The notes under the pieces are model-generated. The model saw nothing but the letters and a program-made list of their open reading frames with translations. It had not been told where the DNA came from and ran no database searches. 64,000 nt of DNA, taken from NCBI GenBank assembly GCA_963855995.1, contig OY979721.1:6055195-6119194 (forward strand). The letters run 5' to 3'. Positions 25,348 to 37,833 of the stretch are shown here, piece by piece; positions within the stretch are counted from its first letter, which is position 1, and each line of letters begins with the position of its first letter. The translations under genes and the position numbers were made by a program. The stretch is from Muricea muricata (taxonomy: Eukaryota > Cnidaria > Anthozoa > Malacalcyonacea > Plexauridae).

Positions 25348-27350
25348 AAAAACACGTTGACATTAAAAACCTATAACTTGCTTGTAGACTGAAAAGAAAC
25401 GATCTTAGAAAAATCAAAATTGAGTTTTAAGCGTTCTAGAAGCGATTTGAGCGTAAAAACATGCTCAAATCACCAACTAAAAATCGCCGTTTTAAATCGA
25501 TCAGGGCGACGTTTTAGAGCTTAAAATGATGTTTTCAGTGCTAAAGTGAACAAGTTGAGCGCAATGATGTACTGCAATCACGGACTTAAAAGAGACCTTC
25601 TAAATGGAAATAGCAGAAGTTAGCAAGTCGGGAATCATGTTTTCGGCGCTCAAACCATCGAGATGAGCGAAACAACACGTTGACAAGAGAAACCTATAAC
25701 TTGCTTGTAAACTGAAAAGAAACGATCTTAGAACCATCAAAATTGCGTTTTAAGCCTTCTAGAAGCGATTTAAGCGTAAAAACATGCTCAAATCACCAAC
25801 TAAAAATCGCCGTTTTAAATCGATCAGGGCGACGTTTTAGAGCTTAAAATGCAGTTTTCAGTGCTAAAGTGAACGAGTTGAGCGCAATGATGTACTGTAA
25901 TCACGGACCTAAAAGAGACTTTCTAAATGGAAATTACAGAACTTAGCATGTCGGGAATCATGTTTTCGGCGCTCAAACCATCCACATGAGCGAAATAACA
26001 CGTTGACATGAGAAACCTATAACTTGCTTGTAGACTGAAAAGAAACGATCTTAGAACCATCAAAATAGCGTTTTAAGCCTTCTAGAAGCAATTTTAGCGT
26101 AAAAACATGCTCAAATCACCAACTAAAAATCGCCGTTTTAAATCGATAAGGGCGACGTTTTAGAGCTTAAAATGATGTTTTCAGTGCTAAAGTGAACGAG
26201 TTGAGCGCAATGATGTACTGCAATCACGGACTTAAAAGAGACCTTCTAAATGGAAACAGCAGAAGTTAGCAAGTCGGGAATCATGTTTTCGGCGCTCAAA
26301 CCATCGAGATGAGCGAAATAACACGTTGACAAGAGAAACCTATGACTTGCTTGTAAACTGAAAAGAAACGATCTTAGAACCATCAAAATCGTGTTTTAAG
26401 CATTCTAGAAGCGATTTGTGCGTGAAAACATGCTCAAATAACCAACTTAAAATTGCCGTTTTAAATCGATCAGGGCGACGTTTTAGAGCTTAAAATGAGG
26501 TTGTCAGTGCTAATGTGAACGAGTTGAGCGCAATGATGTACTGCAATCACGGACCTAAAAGAGACTTTCTAAATGGAAATTGCAGAACTTAGCAAGTCGG
26601 GAATCATGTTTTCGGCGCTCAAACCATCGACATGAGCGAAATAACACGTTTACATAAGAAACCTATAACTTGCTTCTAGACTGAAAAGAAACGATCTTAG
26701 AACCATCAAAATAGCGTTTTAAGCCTTCTAGAAGCGATTTGAGCGTAAAAACATGCTCAAATCACCAACTAAAAATCGCCGTTTTAAATCGATCAGGGCG
26801 ACGTTTTAGAGCTTAAAATGAAGTTTTCAGTGCTAAAGTGAACGAGTTGAGCGCAATGATGTACTGCAATCACGGACTTAAAAGAGACCTTCTAAATGGA
26901 AATAGCAGAAGTTAGCAAGTCGGGAATCATGTTTTCGGCGCTCAAACCATCGAGATGAGCGAAATAAGACGTTGACAAGAGAAACCTATAACTTGCTTGT
27001 AAACTGAAAAGAAACGATCTTAGAACCATCAAAATCGTGTTTTAAGCGTTCTAGAAGCGATTTGAGCGTAAAAACATGCTCAAATAACCAACTTAAAATT
27101 GCCGTTTTAAATCGATCAGGGCAACGTTTTAGAGCTTAAAATGAGGTTTTCAGTGCTAAAGTGAACGAGTTGAGCGAAATGATGTACTGCAATCACGGAC
27201 CTAAAAGAGACTTTCTAAATGGAAATTGCAGAACTTAGCAAGTCGGGAATCATGTTTTCGTCGCTCAAACCATCGAGATGAGCGAAATGACATGTTGAAA
27301 TGAGAAACCTATAACTTGGTTGTAAACTGAAAAGAAACGATCTTAGAACC
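23885..27350. repeat. Block repeated at offset 4,521 bp, copy 1
   Basis: About 10.7 monomers that recur at 28,406-31,871. Shared rarities include GGACTTAGAAGAG, TTAGAGGTT, GAAATGGAAATAGC after TTTC, GCAAAAAACACG, GAAAAATCAAAATTGAG, GAACAAGTTGAGC (about 25,549 and 30,070), AATTAC (25,932 and 30,453) and GGAAACAGC. The offset is 14 monomers minus one base because of the 25,350 deletion. Both edges sit inside monomers: at the left GCCGTTTTAAATCG is replaced by GCCGTTGTAAATCG, and at the right ACCATCAAAATTGCG by ACCCTCAAAATCACG. Confidence 0.8.
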
Positions 27351-28405
27351 ATCAAAATTGCGTTTTAAGCCTTCTAGAAGCGATTTAAGCGTAAAAACAT
27401 GCTCAAATCACCAACTAAAAATCGCCGTTTTAAATCGATCAGGGCGACATTTTAGAGCTTAAAATGCAGTTTTCAGTGCTAAAGTGAACGAGTTGAGCGC
27501 AATGATGTACTGCAAACACGGACTTAAAAGAGACCTTCTAAATGGAAATAGCAGAAGTTAGCAAGTCGGGAATCATGTTTTCGGCGCTCAAACCATCGAG
27601 ATGAGCGAAACAACACGTTGACAAGAGAAACCTATAACTTGCTTGTAAACTGAAAAGAAACGATCTTAGAACCATCAAAATCGTGTTTTAAGCGTTCTAG
27701 AAGCGATTTGACCGTAAAAACATGCTCAAATAACCAACTTAAAATTGCCGTTTTAAATCGATCAGGGCGACGTTTTAGAGCTTAAAATGAGGTTTTCAGT
27801 GCTAAAGTAAACGAGTTGAGCGCAATGATGTACTGCAATCACGGACCTAAAAGAGACTTTCTAAATGGAAATTGCAGAACTTAGCATGTCGGGAATCATG
27901 TTTTCGGCGCTCAAACCATCGAGATGATAGGAATGACATGTTGAAATGAGAAACCTATAACTTGGTTGTAAACTGAAAAGAAACGATCTTAGAACCATCA
28001 AAATCACGTTTTAGGCGTTCTAGAAGCGATTTGAGCTTAAAAACATGCTCAAATCACCAACTAAAAATCGCCGTTTTAAATCGATAAGGGCGACGTTTTA
28101 GAGCTTAAAATGATGTTTTCAGTGCTAAAGTGAACGAGTTGAGCGCAATGATGTACTGCAATCACGGACTTAAAAGAGACCTTCTAAATGGAAACAGCAG
28201 AAGTTAGCAAGTCGGGAATCATGTTTTCGGCGCTCAAACCATCGAGATGAGCGAAATAACACGTTGACAAGAGAAACCTATGACTTGCTTGTAAACTGAA
28301 AAGAAACGATCTTAGAACCATCAAAATCGTGTTTTAAGCATTCTAGAAGCGATTTGTGCGTGAAAACATGCTCAAATAACCAACTTAAAATTGCCGTTGT
28401 AAATC
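27351..28405. repeat. Linking monomers with a shared recombinant junction
   Basis: About three monomers between two block copies. Near 28,035-28,090 a GAGCTTAAAAACATG sequence, typical of one class, runs straight into CAAATCACC and TCGATAAGGGCG of another class. The same hybrid junction occurs near 34,171-34,230. The two TCGATAAGG words lie 6,136 bp apart (19 monomers minus one base). The GGAAACAGC monomer follows both junctions. Confidence 0.75.
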
Positions 28406-31400
28406 GATCAGGGCGACGTTTTAGAGCTTAAAATGAGGTTTTCAGTGCTAAAGTGAACGAGTTGAGCGCAATGATGTACTGCAATCACGGACTTAGAAGA
28501 GACCTTCTAAATGGAAATAGCAGAAGTTAGCAAGTCGGGAATCATGTTTTCGGCGCTCAAACCATCGAGATGAGCGAAATAACACGTTGACATAAGAAAC
28601 CTATAACTTGCTTGTAGACTGAAAAGAAACGATTTTAGAACCATAAAAAATGCGTTTTAAGCGTTCTAGAAGCGATTTGAGCGTAAAAATATGCTCAAAT
28701 CACCAACTAAAAATCGCCGTTTTAAATCGATCAGGGCGACGTTTTAGAGGTTAAAATGATGTTTTCAGTGCTAAAGTGAACGAGTTGAGCGCAATGATGT
28801 ACTGCAATCACGTACTTAAAAGAGACTTTCTAAATGGAAATTGCAGAACTTAGCATGTCGGGAATCATGTTTTCGGCGCTCAAACCATCGAGATGATAGG
28901 AATGACATGTTGAAATGAGAAACCTATAACTAGGTTGTAAACTGAAAAGAAACGATCTTAGAACCATCAAAATCACGTTTTAGGCGTTCTAGAAGCGATT
29001 TGAGCGTAAAAACATGCTCAAATAACCAACTACAAATTGCCGTTTTAAATCGATCAGGGCGACGTTTTAGAGCTTAAAATGAGGTTTTCAGTGCTAATGT
29101 GAATGAGTATAGCGCAATGATGTACTGCAATCACGGACCTAAAAGAGACTTTCGAAATGGAAATAGCAGAACTTAGCAAGTCGGGAATCATGTTTTCGGC
29201 GCTCAAACCATCGACAAGAGCAAAATAACTCGTTGACATTAAAAACCTATAACTTGCTTGTAGACTGAAAAGAAACGATCTTAGAACCATTAAAATTGAG
29301 TTTTAAGCGTTCTAGAAGCGATTTGAGCGTAAAAACTTGCTCAAATCACCAACTAAAAATCGCCGTTTTAAATCGATCAGGGCGACGTTTTAGAGCTTAA
29401 AATGATGTTTTCAGTGCTAAAGTGAACGAGTTGAGCGCAATGATGTACTGCAATCACGGACTTAAAAGAGACCTTCTAAATGGAAATAGCAGAAGTTAGC
29501 AAGTCGGGAATCATGTTTTCGGCGCTCAAACCATCGAGATGAGCGAAATAACACGTTGACAAGAGAAACCTATAACTTGCTTGTAAACTGAAAAGAAACG
29601 ATCTTAGAACCATCAAAATCACGTTTTAGGCGTTCTAGAAGCGATTTGAGCGTAAAAACATGCTCAAATAACCAACTAAAAATTGCCGTTTTAAATCGAT
29701 CAGGGCGACGTTTTAGAGCTTAAAATGAGGTTTTCAGTGCTAATGTGAACGAGTTGAGCGCAATGATGTAGTGCAATCACGGACCTAAAAGAGACTTTCT
29801 AAATGGAAATTGCAGAACTTAGCAAGTCGGGAATCATGTTTTCGGCGCTCAAACCATCGACAAGAGCAAAAAACACGTTGACATTAAAAACCTATAACTT
29901 GCTTGTAGACTGAAAAGAAACGATCTTAGAAAAATCAAAATTGAGTTTTAAGCGTTCTAGAAGCGATTTGAGCGTAAAAACATGCTCAAATCACCAACTA
30001 AAAATCGCCGTTTTAAATCGATCAGGGCGACGTTTTAGAGCTTAAAATGATGTTTTCAGTGCTAAAGTGAACAAGTTGAGCGCAATGATGTACTGCAATC
30101 ACGGACTTAAAAGAGACCTTCTAAATGGAAATAGCAGAAGTTAGCAAGTCGGGAATCATGTTTTCGGCGCTCAAACCATCGAGATGAGCGAAACAACACG
30201 TTGACAAGAGAAACCTATAACTTGCTTGTAAACTGAAAAGAAACGATCTTAGAACCATCAAAATTGCGTTTTAAGCCTTCTAGAAGCGATTTAAGCGTAA
30301 AAACATGCTCAAATCACCAACTAAAAATCGCCGTTTTAAATCGATCAGGGCGACGTTTTAGAGCTTAAAATGCAGTTTTCAGTGCTAAAGTGAACGAGTT
30401 GAGCGCAATGATGTACTGCAATCACGGACCTAAAAGAGACTTTCTAAATGGAAATTACAGAACTTAGCATGTCGGGAATCATGTTTTCGGCGCTCAAACC
30501 ATCCACATGAGCGAAATAACACGTTGACATGAGAAACCTATAACTTGCTTGTAGACTGAAAAGAAACGATCTTAGAACCATCAAAATAGCGTTTTAAGCC
30601 TTCTAGAAGCAATTTTAGCGTAAAAACATGCTCAAATCACCAACTAAAAATCGCCGTTTTAAATCGATAAGGGCGACGTTTTAGAGCTTAAAATGATGTT
30701 TTCAGTGCTAAAGTGAACGAGTTGAGCGCAATGATGTACTGCAATCACGGACTTAAAAGAGACCTTCTAAATGGAAACAGCAGAAGTTAGCAAGTCGGGA
30801 ATCATGTTTTCGGCGCTCAAACCATCGAGATGAGCGAAATAACACGTTGACAAGAGAAACCTATGACTTGCTTGTAAACTGAAAAGAAACGATCTTAGAA
30901 CCATCAAAATCGTGTTTTAAGCATTCTAGAAGCGATTTGTGCGTGAAAACATGCTCAAATAACCAACTTAAAATTGCCGTTTTAAATCGATCAGGGCGAC
31001 GTTTTAGAGCTTAAAATGAGGTTGTCAGTGCTAATGTGAACGAGTTGAGCGCAATGATGTACTGCAATCACGGACCTAAAAGAGACTTTCTAAATGGAAA
31101 TTGCAGAACTTACCAAGTCGGGAATCATGTTTTCGGCGCTCAAACCATCGACATGAGCGAAATAACACGTTTACATAAGAAACCTATAACTTGCTTGTAG
31201 AATGAAAAGAAACGATTTTAGAACCATCAAAATAGCGTTTTAAGCCTTCTAGAAGCGATTTGAGCGTAAAAACATGCTCAAATCACCAACTAAAAATCGC
31301 CGTTTTAAATCGATCAGGGCGACGTTTTAGAGCTTAAAATGAAGTTTTTAGTGCTAAAGTGAACGAGTTGAGCGCAATGATGTACTGCAATCACGGACTT

Positions 31401-31871
31401 AAAAGAGACCTTCTAAATGGAAATAGCAGAAGTTAGCAAGTCGGGAATCATGTTTTCGGCGCTCAAACCATCGAGATGAGCGAAATAAGACGTTGACAAG
31501 AGAAACCTATAACTTGCTTGTAAACTGAAAAGAAACGATCTTAGAACCATCAAAATCGTGTTTTAAGCGTTCTAGAAGCGATTTGAGCGTAAAAACATGC
31601 TCAAATAACCAACTTAAAATTGCCGTTTTAAATCGATCAGGGCAACGTTTTAGAGCTTAAAATGAGGTTTTCAGTGCTAAAGTGAACGAGTTGAGCGAAA
31701 TGATGTACTGCAATCACGGACCTAAAAGAGACTTTCTAAATGGAAATTGCAGAACTTAGCAAGTCGGGAATCATGTTTTCGTCGCTCAAACCATCGAGAT
31801 GAGCGAAATGACATGTTGAAATGAGAAACCTATAACTTGGTTGTAAACTGAAAAGAAACGATCTTAGAACC
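28406..31871. repeat. Block repeated at offset 4,521 bp, copy 2
   Basis: Second copy of the 23,885-27,350 block, including its single-base deletion at about 29,871 (GCAAAAAACACG). By eye it differs at few positions, for example GAGTATAGCGC near 29,106, CTTACCAAG near 31,112 where copy 1 has CTTAGCAAG, TAGAATG near 31,200, and GTTTTTAGTG near 31,346. From about 30,410 rightward it is also a full octamer unit of the 12,320 type. Confidence 0.8.
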
Positions 31872-32990
31872 CTCAAAATCACGTTTTAGGCGTTCTAGAA
31901 GCGATTTGAGCGTAAAAATATGCTCAAATAACCAACTTAAAATTGCCGTTTTAAATCGATCAGGGCGACGTTTTAGAGCTTAAAATGAGGTTTTCAGTGC
32001 TAAAGTGAACGAGTTGAGCGCAATGATGTACTGCAATCATGGACCTAAAAGAGACTTTCTAAATGGAAATTGCAGAACTTAGCAAGTCGGGAATCATGTT
32101 TTCGTCGCTCAAACCATCGAGATGATAGGAATGACATGTTGAAATGAGAAACCTATAACTTGGTTGTAAACTGAAAAGAAACGATCTTAGAACCATCAAA
32201 ATCACGTTTTAGGCGTTCTAGAAGCGATTTGAGCGTAAAAACATGCTCAAATAACCAACTACAAATTGCCGTTTTAAATCGATCAGGGCGACGTTTTAGA
32301 GCTTAAAATGAGGTTTTCAGTGCTAATGTGAACGAGTTGAGCGCAATGATGTACTGCAATCACGGACCTAAAAGAGACTTTCTAAATGGAAATAGCAGAA
32401 CTTAGCAAGTCGGGAATCATGTTTTCGGCGCTCAAACCATCGACAAGAGCAAAATAACACGTTGACATTAAAAACATATAACTTGCTTGTAGACTGAAAA
32501 GAAACGATCTTAGAACCATCAAAATTGCGTTTTAAGCCTTCTAGAAGCGATTTAAGCGTAAAAACATGCTCAAATCACCAACTAAAAATCGCCGTTTTAA
32601 ATCGATCAGGGCGACGTTTTAGAGCTTAAAATGCAGTTTTCAGTGCTAAAGTGAACGAGTTGAGCGCAATGATGTACTGCAAACACGGACTTAAAAGAGA
32701 CCTTCTAAATGGAAATAGCAGAAGTTAGCAAGTCGGGAATCATGTTTTCGGCGCTCAAACCATCGAGATGAGCGAAACAACACGTTGACAAGAGAAACCT
32801 ATAACTTGCTTGTAAACTGAAAAGAAACGATCTTAGAACCATCAAAATTGCGTTTTAAGCCTTCTAGAAGCGATTTAAGCGTAAAAACATGCTCAAATCA
32901 CCAACTAAAAATCGCCGTTTTAAATCGATCAGGGCGACGTTTTAGAGCTTAAAATGCAGTTTTCAGTGCTAAAGTGAACGAGTTGAGCGC
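30622..32990. repeat. Block repeated at 11-monomer offset (3,553 bp), copy 1
   Basis: Matches 34,175-36,543. GGAAACAGC words are at 30,777 and 34,330, and GGTTGTCAG words at 31,020 and 34,573. It contains the ordered octamer series (GATAAGG, GAAACAGC, GTTGTCAG, GAAGTTTTCAG, GAGCGAAATG, ACCCTC, GATAGGAATG, AACATATAAC, GCAGTTTTCAG). The odd-numbered offset shows that the array is not locked to an even dimer register. Confidence 0.8.
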
Positions 32991-34174
32991 AATGATGTAC
33001 TGCAAACACGGACTTAAAAGAGACCTTCTAAATGGAAATAGCAGAAGTTAGCAAGTCGGGAATCATGTTTTCGGCGCTCAAACCATCGAGATGAGCGAAA
33101 CAACACGTTGACAAGAGAAACCTATAACTTGCTTGTAAACTGAAAAGAAACGATCTTAGAACCATCAAAATCGTGTTTTAAGCGTTCTAGAAGCGATTTG
33201 AGCGTAAAAACATGCTCAAATAACCAACTTAAAATTGCCGTTTTAAATCGATCAGGGCGACGTTTTAGAGCTTAAAATGAGGTTTTCAGTGCTAAAGTAA
33301 ACGAGTTGAGCGCAATGATGTACTGCAATCACGGACCTAAAAGAGACTTTCTAAATGGAAATTGCAGAACTTAGCATGTCGGGAATCATGTTTTCGGCGC
33401 TCAAACCATCGAGATGATAGGAATGACATGTTGAAATGAGAAACCTATAACTTGGTTGTAAACTGAAAAGAAACGATCTTAGAACCATCAAAATTGCGTT
33501 TTAAGCCTTCTAGAAGCGATTTAAGCGTAAAAACATGCTCAAATCACCAACTAAAAATCGCCGTTTTAAATCGATCAGGGCGACGTTTTAGAGCTTAAAA
33601 TGCAGTTTTCAGTGCTAAAGTGAACGAGTTGAGCGCAATGATGTACTGCAAACACGGACTTAAAAGAGACCTTCTAAATGGAAATAGCAGAAGTTAGCAA
33701 GTCGGGAATCATGTTTTCGGCGCTCAAACCATCGAGATGAGCGAAACAACACGTTGACAAGAGAAACCTATAACTTGCTTGTAAACTGAAAAGAAACGAT
33801 CTTAGAACCATCAAAATCGTGTTTTAAGCGTTCTAGAAGCGATTTGAGCGTAAAAACATGCTCAAATAACCAACTTAAAATTGCCGTTTTAAATCGATCA
33901 GGGCGACGTTTTAGAGCTTAAAATGAGGTTTTCAGTGCTAAAGTAAACGAGTTGAGCGCAATGATGTACTGCAATCACGGACCTAAAAGAGACTTTCTAA
34001 ATGGAAATTGCAGAACTTAGCATGTCGGGAATCATGTTTTCGGCGCTCAAACCATCGAGATGATAGGAATGACATGTTGAAATGAGAAACCTATAACTTG
34101 GTTGTAAACTGAAAAGAAACGATCTTAGAACCATCAAAATCACGTTTTAGGCGTTCTAGAAGCGATTTGAGCTT
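32991..34174. repeat. Linking monomers of GTAAACGAG and GCAGTTTT classes
   Basis: Nearly four monomers alternating GCAGTTTTCAG/AAACACGGACTT, GAGGTTTTCAGTGCTAAAGTAAACG/GATAGGAATG and their hybrids. They resemble 17.1-17.7 kb and 21.3-21.9 kb. The stretch ends at the hybrid GAGCTTAAAAACATG junction before the next octamer-type unit. No feature other than satellite is seen. Confidence 0.75.
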
Positions 34175-36543
34175 AAAAACATGCTCAAATCACCAACTAA
34201 AAATCGCCGTTTTAAATCGATAAGGGCGACGTTTTAGAGCTTAAAATGATGTTTTCAGTGCTAAAGTGAACGAGTTGAGCGCAATGATGTACTGCAATCA
34301 CGGACTTAAAAGAGACCTTCTAAATGGAAACAGCAGAAGTTAGCAAGTCGGGAATCATGTTTTCGGCGCTCAAACCATCGAGATGAGCGAAATAACACGT
34401 TGACAAGAGAAACCTATGACTTGCTTGTAAACTGAAAAGAAACGATCTTAGAACCATCAAAATCGTGTTTTAAGCATTCTAGAAGCGATTTGTGCGTGAA
34501 AACATGCTCAAATAACCAACTTAAAATTGCCGTTTTAAATCGATCAGGGCGACGTTTTAGAGCTTAAAATGAGGTTGTCAGTGCTAATGTGAACGAGTTG
34601 AGCGCAATGATGTACTGCAATCACGGACCTAAAAGAGACTTTCTAAATGGAAATTGCAGAACTTACCAAGTCGGGAATCATGTTTTCGGCGCTCAAACCA
34701 TCGACATGAGCGAAATAACACGTTTACATAAGAAACCTATAACTTGCTTGTAGACTGAAAAGAAACGATCTTAGAACCATCAAAATAGCGTTTTAAGCCT
34801 TCTAGAAGCGATTTGAGCGTAAAAACATGCTCAAATCACCAACTAAAAATCGCCGTTTTAAATCGATCAGGGCGACGTTTTAGAGCTTAAAATGAAGTTT
34901 TCAGTGCTAAAGTGAACGAGTTGAGCGCAATGATGTACTGCAATCACGGACTTAAAAGAGACCTTCTAAATGGAAATAGCAGAAGTTAGCAAGTCGGGAA
35001 TCATGTTTTCGGCGCTCAAACAATCGAGATGAGCGAAATAAGACGTTGACAAGAGAAACCTATAACTTGCTTGTAAACTGAAAAGAAACGATCTTAGAAC
35101 CTTCAAAATCGTGTTTTAAGCGTTCTAGAAGCGATTTGAGCGTAAAAACATGCTCAAATAACCAACTTAAAATTGCCGTTTTAAATCGATCAGGGCAACG
35201 TTTTAGAGCTTAAAATGAGGTTTTCAGTGCTAAAGTGAACGAGTTGAGCGAAATGATGTACTGCAATCACGGACCTAAAAGAGACTTTCTAAATGGAAAT
35301 TGCAGAACTTAGCAAGTCGGGAATCATGTTTTCGTCGCTCAAACCATCGAGATGAGCGAAATGACATGTTGAAATGAGAAACCTATAACTTGGTTGTAAA
35401 CTGAAAAGAAACGATCTTAGAACCCTCAAAATCACGTTTTAGGCGTTCTAGAAGCGATTTGAGCGTAAAAATATGCTCAAATAACCAACTTAAAATTGCC
35501 GTTTTAAATCGATCAGGGCGACGTTTTAGAGCTTAAAATGAGGTTTTCAGTGCTAAAGTGAACGAGTTGAGCGCAATGATGTACTGCAATCATGGACCTA
35601 AAAGAGACTTTCTAAATGGAAATTGCAGAACTTAGCAAGTCGGGAATCATGTTTTCGTCGCTCAAACCATCGAGATGATAGGAATGACATGTTGAAATGA
35701 GAAACCTATAACTTGGTTGTAAACTGAAAAGAAACGATCTTAGAACCATCAAAATCACGTTTTAGGCGTTCTAGAAGCGATTTGAGCGTAAAAACATGCT
35801 CAAATAACCAACTACAAATTGCCGTTTTAAATCGATCAGGGCGACGTTTTAGAGCTTAAAATGAGGTTTTCAGTGCTAATGTGAACGAGTTGAGCGCAAT
35901 GATGTACTGCAATCACGGACCTAAAAGAGACTTTCTAAATGGAAATAGCAGAACTTAGCAAGTCGGGAATCATGTTTTCGGCGCTCAAACCATCGACAAG
36001 AGCAAAATAACACGTTGACATTAAAAACATATAACTTGCTTGTAGACTGAAAAGAAACGATCTTAGAACCATCAAAATTGCGTTTTAAGCCTTCTAGAAG
36101 CGATTTAAGCGTAAAAACATGCTCAAATCACCAACTAAAAATCGCCGTTTTAAATCGATCAGGGCGACGTTTTAGAGCTTAAAATGCAGTTTTCAGTGCT
36201 AAAGTGAACGAGTTGAGCGCAATGATGTACTGCAAACACGGACTTAAAAGAGACCTTCTAAATGGAAATAGCAGAAGTTAGCAAGTCGGGAATCATGTTT
36301 TCGGCGCTCAAACCATCGAGATAAGCGAAACAACACGTTGACAAGAGAAACCTATAACTTTCTTGTAAACTGAAAAGAAACGATCTTAGAACCATCAAAA
36401 TTGCGTTTTAAGCCTTCTAGAAACGATTTAAGCGTAAAAACATGCTCAAATCACCAACTAAAAATCGCCGTTTTAAATCGATCAGGGCGACGTTTTAGAG
36501 CTTAAAATGCAGTTTTCAGTGCTAAAGTGAACGAGTTGAGCGA
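34175..36543. repeat. Block repeated at 11-monomer offset, copy 2
   Basis: Second copy of 30,622-32,990 with scattered private substitutions: AACAATCGAG near 35,020, ACCTTCAAAATC near 35,100, GAGATAAGCG near 36,320, ACTTTCTTG near 36,357 and AGAAACGATTTAAG near 36,419. Its right edge lies within GTTGAGCG at about 36,537, where the sequence switches to GAAATG and restarts an upstream tetramer. Confidence 0.8.
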
Positions 36544-37833
36544 AATGATGTACTGCAATCACGGACCTAAAAGAGACTTTCTAAATGGAAATTGCAGAAC
36601 TTAGCAAGTCGGGAATCATGTTTTCGTCGCTCAAACCATCGAGATGAGCGAAATGACATGTTGAAATGAGAAACCTATAACTTGGTTGTAAACTGAAAAG
36701 AAACGATCTTAGAACCCTCAAAATCACGTTTTAGGCGTTCTAGAAGCGATTTGAGCGTAAAAATATGCTCAAATAACCAACTTAAAATTGCCGTTTTAAA
36801 TCGATCAGGGCGACGTTTTAGAGCTTAAAATGAGGTTTTCAGTGCTAAAGTGAACGAGTTGAGCGCAATGATGTACTGCAATCATGGACCTAAAAGAGAC
36901 TTTCTAAATGGAAATTGCAGAACTTAGCAAGTCGGGAATCATGTTTTCGTCGCTCAAACCATCGAGATGATAGGAATGACATTTTGAAATGAGAAACCTA
37001 TAACTTGGTTGTAAACTGAAAAGAAACGATCTTAGAACCATCAAAATCACGTTTTAGGCGTTCTAGAAGCGATTTGAGCGTAAAAACATGCTCAAATAAC
37101 CAACTACAAATTGCCGTTTTAAATCGATCAGGGCGACGTTTTAGAGCTTAAAATGAGGTTTTCAGTGCTAATGTGAACGAGTTGAGCGCAATGATGTACT
37201 GCAATCACGGACCTAAAAGAGACTTTCTAAATGGAAATAGCAGAACTTAGCAAGTCGGGAATCATGTTTTCGGCGCTCAAACCATCGACAAGAGCAAAAT
37301 AACACGTTGACATTAAAAACATATAACTTGCTTGTAGACTGAAAAGAAACGATCTTAGAACCATCAAAATTGCGTTTTAAGCCTTCTAGAAGCGATTTAA
37401 GCGTAAAAACATGCTCAAATCACCAACTAAAAATCGCCGTTTTAAATCGATCAGGGCGACGTTTTAGAGCTTAAAATGCAGTTTTCAGTGCTAAAGTGAA
37501 CGAGTTGAGCGCAATGATGTACTGCAAACACGGACTTAAAAGAGACCTTCTAAATGGAAATAGCAGAAGTTAGCAAGTCGGGAATCATGTTTTCGGCGCT
37601 CAAACCATCGAGATGAGCGAAACAACACGTTGACAAGAGAAACCTATAACTTTCTTGTAAACTGAAAAGAAACGATCTTAGAACCATCAAAATTGCGTTT
37701 TAAGCCTTCTAGAAACGATTTAAGCGTAAAAACATGCTCAAATCACCAACTAAAAATCGCCGTTTTAAATCGATCAGGGCGACGTTTTAGAGCTTAAAAT
37801 GCAGTTTTCAGTGCTAAAGTGAACGAGTTGAGC
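35250..37833. repeat. Tandem tetramer (2 x 1,292 bp)
   Basis: Copies lie at about 35,250-36,541 and 36,542-37,833. GAGCGAAATG occurs at 35,246 and 36,538, exactly 4 x 323 apart. Both copies carry ACCCTCAAAATC, AATATGCTC, CAATCATGGACC, ACTACAAATTG, AACATATAAC, ACTTTCTTG and AGAAACGATTTAAG. Differences include GACATTTTGAAATG near 36,979 and GAGATGAGCG against GAGATAAGCG. The duplication breakpoint lies within homologous monomer sequence, so the monomer register is unbroken. Confidence 0.85.
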
